Assembly (NCBI GenBank): GCA_937884625.1
Contig: CALGCE010000286.1
Location: 1-5,646, forward strand
Origin: an uncultured Clostridia bacterium
Lineage (GTDB): Bacteria > Bacillota > Clostridia > Oscillospirales > Acutalibacteraceae
DNA length: 5,646 nt
Direction: 5' to 3'
The notes beneath the pieces were generated by a model that was not told where the DNA came from, did no database searches, and saw only the letters and a list, made by a program, of their open reading frames with translations. The position numbers and the translations under genes were made by a program. This document shows, piece after piece, positions 1 to 5,394 of this stretch (its first letter is position 1; each line of letters opens with the position of its first letter).

Positions 1-540
1 AAAGTTTTGATTGTGTTCCTCAAACAACTTTTGATATTTAGCACGAGTTTTGGCATTGCTTGTATTTTCAAGTCTTGTTCTTGCTTTCAAACTTTCTTTA
101 TAACTCTTGTTGTAATAAGAATTTAATTGACCGTTAGTCATTGATTTAAGGTTATTTGCAACGTGTTTATCTCTGACATTGTATTTTTCATTAACACCTA
201 AATAATAAACCTGTGTTTGAATATCGGCTTTTGATTGAGCTTCGGAAACTTTTGCAATTTGTTTTTCTAATGCTGCTGATTTTGCTTCGTAATCAGAATC
301 AGTCATTTGAACATTTTTGAATTCTTCATTCATTTTTTGCAATTTTTGTCGTTCATAAGCCAAATTGACATTTGCTCTATCCATTGCATTTTTAGAATTA
401 GTTAACTGTTTTTTTAAATCGGCATCACTTAAATCTGCCAATTTATTTTTCACATAATCATTAAATTTTTGAGTGCTGACTTCGGGTTGCTTGCTTATGC
501 CACCGCCACCACGACCGCCACCTGAACCACGACCACCCAT
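1..540 (-). CDS. Phage-associated MGGRG-leader helical protein, C-terminus off window
   Basis: Reads without a stop from ATG at 540 to the left edge, giving the first 180 residues. Residues 1-14 are almost only Gly and Arg (MGGRGSGGGRGGGG). The rest is strongly helical and charged, with Lys/Glu/Gln-rich stretches at about 40-110 and 140-178 that suggest coiled coil. No catalytic motif, membrane segment or signal peptide is visible. The start is firm: AAAGGAG at 555-549 lies 8 nt upstream, inside the last codons of the preceding gene, with a 3-nt gap between the genes. The first nine residues match those of that preceding gene except at one position, yet the bodies are unrelated. From memory, MGGRG-type N-termini recur in proteins of gut Firmicutes prophages, usually of unknown function. 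A virion-associated or co-injected protein is possible but only an inference. I do not recognise the family. Confidence 0.8.
   Translation of the reverse strand, partial: MGGRGSGGGRGGGGISKQPEVSTQKFNDYVKNKLADLSDADLKKQLTNSKNAMDRANVNLAYERQKLQKMNEEFKNVQMTDSDYEAKSAALEKQIAKVSEAQSKADIQTQVYYLGVNEKYNVRDKHVANNLKSMTNGQLNSYYNKSYKESLKARTRLENTSNAKTRAKYQKLFEEHNQNF
522..540 (-). repeat. 19-bp direct repeat, copy A (MGGRGS start)
   Basis: Positions 522-540 are identical to 1068-1086. Each copy spans the start codon and first codons of one of two neighbouring genes, encoding MGGRGS. The identity is at DNA level, including wobble positions, which suggests duplication or recombination of the leader and not only protein-level selection. 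Confidence 0.85.
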
Positions 541-543
541 AAA

Positions 544-1086
544 TTAGTCTCCTTTCTTTTTCTCAATATCAAAATCAACCCAGTTCTTTTCGCTTGAACC
601 CCAAGTGATTTTTCTGCCTGATTGCTTTGATAATTTTTTAACTACATTGTCGATTTGTTTTTGACTTGATTTTCTTAAAGTTTGCCAATCATAGTCCCCT
701 GAACCGTCATCACCTGTCCATTTACCTAAGTATCTGACAGAAACGTTCATAACATCGCCATAATCTTCAACTCTAAAATCGCTGTTTGAAATAGTTCCGT
801 CAGTATCAACGTTTCGTCTTAAATTATATTTAAGGTCTGAAGCTGTACTATCAACAGACATTTTGGCTTTTGTTTTTCGTTCTTTCTTTTCAGGTTTTAT
901 TCCGTTCTTCAAATTTTCTGCACGTTTTGCACGAGCTTTTGCAAGTGCATCAAGCCTTTTTTGTTTTAAATCAGCAGCTTTTTGTGCTGCCAATTCTTCG
1001 GCAGTAGGTTGTCTTTTAGTTTCGGTTTTTGCTTTTGATGCACCTCTGCCACCACCTTTACCACCGGCTGAACCACGACCACCCAT
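544..1086 (-). CDS. Phage-associated MGGRG-leader protein with basic linker and C-terminal alpha/beta domain
   Basis: A complete 180-residue protein of unknown function. Residues 1-16 form a Gly/Arg/Lys leader (MGGRGSAGGKGGGRG). Residues 20-76 are a highly basic, Ala/Lys/Glu-rich helix, likely a coiled coil or nucleic-acid-binding arm. Residues 78-180 look like a compact alpha/beta domain with alternating strands (VMNVSVRYLGKW at 112-123, KITWG at 159-163, WVDFDIEKK at 169-177) around a helix at 140-155. No recognisable active site is seen. The ATG overlaps the stop of the upstream DUF4417 gene by one base (TAATG), preceded by a GAGG motif five bases away, so translation is probably coupled. 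An internal Met at residue 76 could give the C-terminal domain alone. Together with the next gene it forms a pair sharing the leader but not the body. The phage accessory role is inferred from context. Confidence 0.85.
   Translation of the reverse strand: MGGRGSAGGKGGGRGASKAKTETKRQPTAEELAAQKAADLKQKRLDALAKARAKRAENLKNGIKPEKKERKTKAKMSVDSTASDLKYNLRRNVDTDGTISNSDFRVEDYGDVMNVSVRYLGKWTGDDGSGDYDWQTLRKSSQKQIDNVVKKLSKQSGRKITWGSSEKNWVDFDIEKKKGD
1068..1086 (-). repeat. 19-bp direct repeat, copy B (MGGRGS start)
   Basis: Identical to 522-540; it encodes the first residues of the 180-residue protein at 1086-544. Beyond the 19 bases the two leaders stay Gly/Arg-rich but diverge. Confidence 0.85.
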
Positions 1087-1709
1087 TATGACCTCACTTT
1101 CTTTTTAAATTTGTTCATATAAGGTTCGAACCACCTGATATTTTCATATCCGTTAAGTTCAGTTAGTCTGTTTCCATAAATCAAAATTTGCTTCGGTTCA
1201 AGTTGTTTTAACATTTCTTTGAAACCTGCCATAAACAACTCTTTTGCTTTGTCATCATTTAAAACTCCGACAGTTCCGATTGCGACAACCGAACCTTTTG
1301 GAATGCCTAAAAAACAATATTTATAACTTGATTCATCAGACCAACTGACAGTCGGAATAACTTTTATTCCTTTAGTTTGCCAATATGCCATACACCAACG
1401 ATTTCTATAAACCTGCCATATCTGAAATGCTTCGGGGTAAGTTGTGTACATAGAAAAATCAGGAGATAAGACACCTGCATATTTTTTTAATTCTTCAATT
1501 TGTGAGTCGGCATTTTTCCAACAACGCTCAAAACGGTAATCATCCAAAAAGAAGTGTGCTGTACCATTCCTATTTGAATCTACCCGATATGGGATAAGTT
1601 CTTTTATCTCGAACTCATCCGGGACCACATCGGGTATGCCGTATGCGTTGGAAGAAGAAAAAAAGCCTTTTTCTGTGTTTTGTACGTTTAATAAATCTTT
1701 CCAATACAT
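1086..1709 (-). CDS. DUF4417 family protein
   Basis: A 207-residue soluble protein that I recognise from its motifs as DUF4417, a family of unknown function common in Firmicutes phages and prophages. The motifs in order are HFFLDDYRFERCW at 52-64, GVLSPDFSMY at 79-88 followed by an aromatic stretch ending YRNRW at 101-105, KVIPTVSWSDE at 116-126, and IPKGSVVAIGTVG at 136-148. The last third (about 153-200) is helix-strand-helix with ILIYGN at 175-180. The length looks full for the family. The many conserved Asp, Trp and Tyr residues look like a binding or catalytic pocket, but no activity is known to me. The start at 1709 follows the stop of the upstream gene after two bases, with an AAGGT motif about ten bases upstream. 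The stop overlaps the next ATG. The family call is from memory of the motifs; the function is not known. Confidence 0.85.
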   Translation of the reverse strand: MYWKDLLNVQNTEKGFFSSSNAYGIPDVVPDEFEIKELIPYRVDSNRNGTAHFFLDDYRFERCWKNADSQIEELKKYAGVLSPDFSMYTTYPEAFQIWQVYRNRWCMAYWQTKGIKVIPTVSWSDESSYKYCFLGIPKGSVVAIGTVGVLNDDKAKELFMAGFKEMLKQLEPKQILIYGNRLTELNGYENIRWFEPYMNKFKKKVRS

Positions 1710-1711
1710 AA

Positions 1712-1957
1712 TTAATCTACCTTATTAAATTTTTTAATTAACGATTTTAATTTTCTTTGATCCTTTGATGTCATAGAGGATTCATATTTACGAGCAATTT
1801 CAATAATCTGCTCTGCAATATTTGTTGCCTTTTTCAAGTCTTTTTTATCACCTACCAACGAGGTTGATTCCTGATGTTCAACCCTCGTTGATTGGTAATT
1901 TATAAGATTTGAAATACAGTCAAAGAATGCGCTTCCGAGTGCTGAAAATCCAAACAT
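1712..1957 (-). CDS. Small phage protein in the lysis region, unknown function
   Basis: An 81-residue protein. Residues 1-20 (MFGFSALGSAFFDCISNLIN) are moderately hydrophobic, and could insert in or lie on a membrane. Residues 36-81 are a highly charged Lys-rich helical region. It sits two genes after the endolysin, with eight bases separating it from the preceding stop. The Shine-Dalgarno is weak (AGTAGG overlapping that stop), so translation may depend on coupling. Position and the hydrophobic-then-charged layout would suit a small holin- or spanin-like lysis helper, but the hydrophobic part is short and not convincing as a transmembrane helix. The function is therefore left open. Confidence 0.75.
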   Translation of the reverse strand: MFGFSALGSAFFDCISNLINYQSTRVEHQESTSLVGDKKDLKKATNIAEQIIEIARKYESSMTSKDQRKLKSLIKKFNKVD

Positions 1958-1965
1958 TAAAGCGC

Positions 1966-2247
1966 CTACTTTCTCAAGTCTTCAACTACACCTAATAAGT
2001 AGTGAGCGAATGTATCAAGAGCGTCTACTCCTTGATTAAAACAATAATCGTCAAGCTCATTGGGTGTAGCTTTTGTTTTTGCTTTTAATTTTTGTAAACT
2101 ATCAATCGCAGGTTGAGTGTGTTTTGCGAGATTTTCATACAACTTTGTAATGTTCTTTGGCACTTCTTTTTGAATCAGGTTAAGTACAAATGGTTCAATT
2201 AAGCCCCACAAAGCACTAAGTTGTTTCCATTTTGATAAGATACTCAT
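1966..2247 (-). CDS. Small helical phage protein after the endolysin, unknown function
   Basis: A 93-residue, mostly helical protein. A hydrophobic stretch at about 10-25 (SALWGLIEPFVLNLIQ, with a Pro and a Glu inside) is followed by a basic helix with LQKLKAKTKATPNELDDYC at 51-69 and an aromatic/hydrophobic C-terminal helix. The start is firm: ATG overlaps the amidase stop by one base (TAATG), and AAAGGAG at 2261-2255 is seven bases upstream. Lying directly behind the endolysin, it occupies the usual place of a holin, but there is no clean transmembrane segment, so I do not call it one. No homologous family is recognised. Confidence 0.8.
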   Translation of the reverse strand: MSILSKWKQLSALWGLIEPFVLNLIQKEVPKNITKLYENLAKHTQPAIDSLQKLKAKTKATPNELDDYCFNQGVDALDTFAHYLLGVVEDLRK

Positions 2248-2762
2248 TATTTAACTCCTTTCTTTTTTAACTGAATCTGATACCATTGGACTTTATTTCG
2301 TAAATAATCCCCAATTCTCTCTTTTTGTAAGGTTGGCAAGTACGGAAGATAAGTAAAATCAATCTTTCCGTAGCTTGAGGTTTTAGGGTTGCGTTGTCCG
2401 AATTCATAATGAGTAAATACTGTTCTTTCATTTACTTGAATTCCGTATAAGTTGCAGAGTTTTGCAATCTTACAACACATTGCCTCAACCTGTTTTTGAG
2501 TTAGAGGATACTTTGTTTCTTTTTTGCTTAACGTAAACCCATACATCCCGCAGCAAGAAACACCGACACATCCTGTGTTCCCTCCACCGCAATGTTTGGC
2601 ATATTTATCGTCATAACAATTTAAATTGTCTTCAGGGTTATATGTTCCTGCATATTCATTTCCATCTTTATCAAACAAAAAATGATATGCTTTTAAATCT
2701 GTCGCACATGGTTTATTTGCACCTGCCGACCAATGAATACATATTTTAGTCAGTGATGTCAT
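2247..2762 (-). CDS. Phage endolysin, N-acetylmuramoyl-L-alanine amidase (Amidase_2 type)
   Basis: Cuts the bond between N-acetylmuramic acid and the peptide stem of peptidoglycan during host lysis. The Amidase_2/PGRP fold is visible in 171 residues: strand TKICIHWSAG at 5-14 with zinc ligand His10, AYHFLFDKDGNEY at 25-37, the CVGVSCCGMYGF block at 65-76, second zinc ligand His118 in FTHYEFG, and KID at 133-135 with Asp135 as the likely third ligand, where many relatives have Cys or Asp. No cell-wall-binding domain and no signal peptide are present, so release would normally need a holin. I chose ATG at 2762 because GGAGGT at 2772-2767 precedes it by four bases. An in-frame ATG at 2798 would add 12 residues, but has no usable site and overlaps the upstream gene by 53 bases. 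The chosen start overlaps it by 17. Ten cysteines in 171 residues is high. Confidence 0.92.
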   Translation of the reverse strand: MTSLTKICIHWSAGANKPCATDLKAYHFLFDKDGNEYAGTYNPEDNLNCYDDKYAKHCGGGNTGCVGVSCCGMYGFTLSKKETKYPLTQKQVEAMCCKIAKLCNLYGIQVNERTVFTHYEFGQRNPKTSSYGKIDFTYLPYLPTLQKERIGDYLRNKVQWYQIQLKKKGVK

Positions 2763-3153
2763 CTGCACCTCCACTATTTTCAAGTGCAGATTGTTCATCC
2801 ACCAAATCTGTATGTCTTTGTCTCAATTCATTTATTTTTGATTGATAAAAATCAATATATGAAATTCCGTCAGGAGTTATGCCACCCTCTCTGATGGCAC
2901 GAATTGATTTAATATCCAATTCGTTCAATTCGTTTTTTATATTCTCTAACTCAATGCTGATTTGTTTCAGTCTGATTTCTTTTTCATAATTCGGATTGAT
3001 TTGAATCTTTCCGTCAATTAAAACTTCATTTTCCTCTAAGGCATAAATTCCTGATTCATTTTCATAGATAAATAAACCTTGTTGATGGTTATATTTAACA
3101 ATAAAATCCTCACGTTCCGTGCCTTTATACGGTGGGGTTAGTGTGTAACTCAT
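2746..3153 (-). CDS. Tail-fibre-adjacent coiled-coil protein, unknown function
   Basis: A 135-residue protein beginning 18 bases after the tail-fibre stop. Residues 1-55 appear beta-rich, with short strands FIVKYN, GLFIYEN, GIYALEENEVLIDGKI. Residues 57-80 are a Glu/Lys/Leu coiled coil. KSIRAIREGG at 82-91 and a second coiled-coil segment at 100-125 follow, then an acidic tail. The segment with SIRAIREGG and a following IDFYQSKINELR resembles C-terminal parts of small proteins often coded next to tail fibres in gut phages, some of which help fibre assembly. That role is an inference from position and memory. The start is supported by AAAGGA at 3166-3161, seven bases upstream. The 3' end overlaps the amidase gene. 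Confidence 0.8.
   Translation of the reverse strand: MSYTLTPPYKGTEREDFIVKYNHQQGLFIYENESGIYALEENEVLIDGKIQINPNYEKEIRLKQISIELENIKNELNELDIKSIRAIREGGITPDGISYIDFYQSKINELRQRHTDLVDEQSALENSGGADDITD
2767..2772 (-). promoter_or_regulatory. Shine-Dalgarno GGAGGT deciding the amidase start
   Basis: GGAGGT on the minus strand ends four bases before ATG at 2762, inside the 3' end of the preceding gene. The alternative ATG at 2798 has no comparable motif at a usable distance. Confidence 0.65.
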
Positions 3154-3171
3154 AATATTTTCCTTTCTTAA

Positions 3172-4446
3172 TTAACCGAATAAATCTTCAAGGTCTTCGT
3201 AGCCGCCACCTTCGCCGCCACCACCGACTCCTTCATTACCGCTTATCAAGTAGCCGCAAGTTCTCCAATAAAAATATCTGAAATTATCATTTGCGTTTGT
3301 CGTATAACAACGGATATAAAAGTAAGAGAAGAACTGGTCATATACGTTTGGAGTACCGTTTGCCAAGTTGTGATTGCTTGTGTTACCTGCATCTTTTTGA
3401 GTTACTTGGATACTGTAATTACTATCGTTATAAGTTTTCATCAAAGTGACAAAAGTTGATGCACCGACATTGCTTTTGTTTGAACCCATATCGGCAACAC
3501 CCCATTGTTCACAATATCCGTTTGAATAAACTATATATCCGCTTTTTCCGTTAAGATAAGTTTCTGGAATATATGCTTTTATGTCGGTTTTATTAAGTTT
3601 TAAATCTAAATCAGATTTTCGTGCATAGGTATCAACAATATTGTTACCGTCTTCATCGTTTGCTGCATTTGTAGCATTTGTCGCAGAAGAAGCATTGCCG
3701 GTCAAGTTCCCTCTAAAAGTTCCGTTTGTTGTCCCGTTTACGGTTAAATTACCCGTTACAGTTCCACCGGATTTTTTAAGATAAGTTGATTCAATATTAT
3801 TCCCGCTTCCGTCTTGCGTAGCCTTAGTTGATGATGTTGCATTACCTGATAAATTACCTGTAAACGTACCTGTTGTAGTACCGTTTATCGTTAAATCTCC
3901 GGTTATTGTTCCACCGGATTTTTTTAAATATGTTGATTCGATGTTATTTCCACTTGCATCTTTAGTTGCTTTTGTTGCTGTTGATGCATTGCCTGTTAGA
4001 TTACCTGTAACATCCCCCGTTAAATTACCGTTGAATGTTCCGTTGGTAGTTCCGTTAACAGTTAAATTTCCTGTTATAGTTCCACCACTTTTAGGAAGAT
4101 AGGTTGATACAATATTATTGCCGTTTCCATCTTGTGTGGCTTTTGTTGAAGTGGAAGCATTTCCGTTCAAACTTCCATTAAAAGTTTGAGCTGTAATTGA
4201 ACCACCTTGCATTGATATTAATGTGTTTTTCTTTAATAAAGATGTATCCTCAGAATTACTACCAATCGGGTTTAATACATTGGTAGTATCAACTTGTTGT
4301 GATACACCACCTACTTTTACAACTCCATTGTCAGTACCAAGATACAATTCTTTTGTGTCTTCACACCACAAAGGAGTTCCGGAGGAAGCAGACAAAGGTA
4401 AGTCTGCTTTATTTCCTCGCTTAAATTTTATGGAACTCGCTATCAT
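3172..4446 (-). CDS. Phage tail fibre / receptor-binding protein with tandem repeats
   Basis: A 424-residue structural protein of the tail tip, likely to bind the host surface. Residues 3-47 (SIKFKRGNKADLP, then LWCEDTKELYLGT) form an N-terminal attachment module like those opening many phage fibres, related to the N-terminus of the major tropism determinant (Mtd). Residues 95-151, 152-200 and 201-249 are three repeats built on GNAS-STKAT, GNNI-STYLKKSGGT and TGNLTVNGTTNGTF, with a degenerate fourth at 250-283. Residues 299-400 (NGKSGYIVYSNGYCEQWG to YFYWRTCGYL) look like a gp53-like fibre C-terminal knob. The last 22 residues are a Gly-rich then acidic tail (GGGGEGGGYEDLEDLFG). It begins two bases after the previous stop. 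GGAGGT is 11 bases upstream, an unusually long gap. The fibre identity is strong; the receptor is unknown. Confidence 0.9.
   Translation of the reverse strand: MIASSIKFKRGNKADLPLSASSGTPLWCEDTKELYLGTDNGVVKVGGVSQQVDTTNVLNPIGSNSEDTSLLKKNTLISMQGGSITAQTFNGSLNGNASTSTKATQDGNGNNIVSTYLPKSGGTITGNLTVNGTTNGTFNGNLTGDVTGNLTGNASTATKATKDASGNNIESTYLKKSGGTITGDLTINGTTTGTFTGNLSGNATSSTKATQDGSGNNIESTYLKKSGGTVTGNLTVNGTTNGTFRGNLTGNASSATNATNAANDEDGNNIVDTYARKSDLDLKLNKTDIKAYIPETYLNGKSGYIVYSNGYCEQWGVADMGSNKSNVGASTFVTLMKTYNDSNYSIQVTQKDAGNTSNHNLANGTPNVYDQFFSYFYIRCYTTNANDNFRYFYWRTCGYLISGNEGVGGGGEGGGYEDLEDLFG
3598..4164 (-). repeat. Tandem repeats inside the tail-fibre gene
   Basis: Three coding repeats of 57, 49 and 49 codons plus a partial fourth. 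The DNA shows the periodicity directly: GTTCCACCGG occurs at 3761 and 3908 (147 bases apart) and the related GTTCCACC at 4079 (171 bases further). The first unit in protein order carries an eight-residue insertion, TGDVTGNL. Such repeats form the fibre shaft and can change number by recombination. Confidence 0.9.
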
Positions 4447-4448
4447 TT

Positions 4449-5144
4449 TTAGAATGAACCTCCGTCAATGTTGCCAGAAAAAGTATCTGTAAACACTAGT
4501 GCATTTTCAGAACTGTTTACTGCCAAAAGTTTTCCACCTTGGTTCGTAAATGTTGCAGGGGTATCTGTTAATGCCAACAAAGTAGTAGCAATTGTCGGTT
4601 TGTTATTAATATTATCCCACACATAATCTCCAGAAGTAACAAGATAATTATATAAATAATAGGTCTGATCCGGATAATACAAAGATCCCATTATGGAATT
4701 ATTCCTCCTTGCATTATCTATCGTTTCAGATACCACCTCATAACTTTTCGGTGTATTTATAACCTCCATAGGCCCATCGCCTTTGATATTACAAAGATAA
4801 TAATAGCCAAAATATATTGGATTTCCAATATATGATAAATTCTTATCTCTGTCCTTAAATGCATTATAATTATCAGTTATTAGTTTGTAAGCATTTGCCT
4901 CCACAAATCCAGTTCCTAATTTTTCAACCTGATCATTTTCAACTAATAAATAATTATCAGGAACAATATATCTTGACTCTAACTGTTTATCAAGTGAAAG
5001 AAAACCTACATTATTACCTATAGTAAAAATAAGAGTTGCTATAATTATCAAAGCCAAACCTATTTTCTTATTTTTTATATATCTATTTACTAAAATAATA
5101 AAAATAATAGTGTTGCAAAACTTCCAAGAATTCCTGTTCATCAT
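4449..5144 (-). CDS. Hybrid frame: membrane-protein C-terminal fragment fused to tail-fibre end
   Basis: A 231-residue open frame that reads as two unrelated parts. Residues 10-47 hold one or two hydrophobic membrane segments (NTIIFIILV; IGLALIIIATLIFTIG), followed to about 174 by a Tyr/Asn-rich soluble part (YIVPDNYLLVEN, NPIYFGYYYLCNIKGDGP, YYLYNYLVTSGDY). This looks like the C-terminal end of a polytopic bacterial membrane protein, perhaps of the surface-polysaccharide kind, though I cannot name the family. Residues 176-231 (NINNKPTI, LALTDTPATFTNQGGKL, LVFTDTFSGNIDGGSF) are typical of phage tail-fibre ends and suit the fibre gene two bases downstream. The ATG at 5144 has no Shine-Dalgarno and follows an in-frame TAA immediately upstream, so the frame probably starts inside a truncated gene. 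I regard the C-terminal ~55 codons as a real phage gene end. The whole may be a recombinant or an assembly join. Confidence 0.5.
   Translation of the reverse strand: MMNRNSWKFCNTIIFIILVNRYIKNKKIGLALIIIATLIFTIGNNVGFLSLDKQLESRYIVPDNYLLVENDQVEKLGTGFVEANAYKLITDNYNAFKDRDKNLSYIGNPIYFGYYYLCNIKGDGPMEVINTPKSYEVVSETIDNARRNNSIMGSLYYPDQTYYLYNYLVTSGDYVWDNINNKPTIATTLLALTDTPATFTNQGGKLLAVNSSENALVFTDTFSGNIDGGSF
4458..4463 (-). promoter_or_regulatory. Shine-Dalgarno GGAGGT of the tail fibre, long spacing
   Basis: A strong GGAGGT lies in the last codons of the upstream frame, 11 bases before the tail-fibre ATG. This is longer than the five to nine bases seen for its neighbours. No other start codon in frame fits better, so the ATG at 4446 is kept. 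Confidence 0.5.
4608..4622 (-). other. Probable junction between membrane-protein fragment and phage fibre
   Basis: Protein character switches here, at residues 175-179 (VWDNI) of the hybrid frame. W-x-N-I-N-N-K-P-T is a common pattern in tail-fibre sequences, so the phage part probably begins at or just before it. The octamer ATATTATC at 4609-4616 occurs again at 5160-5167, beside the other end of the fragment. Confidence 0.4.
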
Positions 5145-5253
5145 TCTTTAAAAAATACTATATTATCTAAAAAACATAACAAGTGGAGCCGGGGATCACT
5201 CAAAATCAACTACTTGGAACAATAAATATTTAATAACAAGTTGCGCATTGCAA

Positions 5254-5394
5254 ATGTGCATAGTAGTGGAAAGTTTTGGTGATTTTTGTAAATCACATCC
5301 AAACAAGGACGAAAACAAGAAAAACTTAGTAAAAGTAAAAGCAATTACTGACAAAAACAATAAAACCGAAATAATACGATATGAACTGGACTGA
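5254..5394 (+). CDS. Small lysine-rich ORF upstream of the GIY-YIG gene, possibly a gene 3' end
   Basis: Codes for 46 residues from ATG 5254 to TGA. The second half is Lys/Asn/Asp-rich and ends in a strand-like segment (LVKVKAITDKNNKTEIIRYELD region). The frame is open from 5152, so this may equally be the 3' end of a longer gene cut at about 5150. Upstream residues in that case include SGAGDHSKSTTW and NNKYLITSCALQ. Neither ATG 5254 nor TTG 5248 has a Shine-Dalgarno. Its stop lies 14 bases inside the next gene, typical of an operon pair, which is the best argument that it is coding. No family recognised. It could be a partner or immunity-type protein for the nuclease, but only position suggests that. 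Confidence 0.4.
   Translation: MCIVVESFGDFCKSHPNKDENKKNLVKVKAITDKNNKTEIIRYELD

Noticed and set aside
863..1108. Plus-strand frame of 81 codons
   Set aside because: It is antisense to the MGGRG gene at 1086-544. Its Phe/Ala/Pro-rich protein mirrors the Lys/Glu and Gly-rich codons of the real gene.
3172..4446. Tail fibre as a diversity-generating retroelement target
   Set aside because: The N-terminus is Mtd-like, but there is no reverse transcriptase, no template repeat and no adenine-biased variable C-terminus visible in this window.
4223..4492. Plus-strand frame of 89 codons
   Set aside because: It lies antisense across the tail-fibre start and the preceding frame, has no ribosome site, and its protein has no family features.
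5137..5166. Possible plus-strand promoter, TTCATC then TATTAT with an 18-base gap
   Set aside because: The -35 element is poor and the region is so AT-rich that a TATTAT is expected by chance. It also overlaps the start of the minus-strand frame.
4600..5180. Prophage attachment site or insertion sequence ends at the composition change
   Set aside because: There is no integrase, transposase, tRNA gene or long inverted or direct repeat. Only an 8-base AT-rich match was found.
5174..5202. Possible cloning-vector remnant at AGCCGGGGATCACTC
   Set aside because: It only loosely resembles a polylinker. No recognisable vector sequence extends beyond the GGGGATC core.
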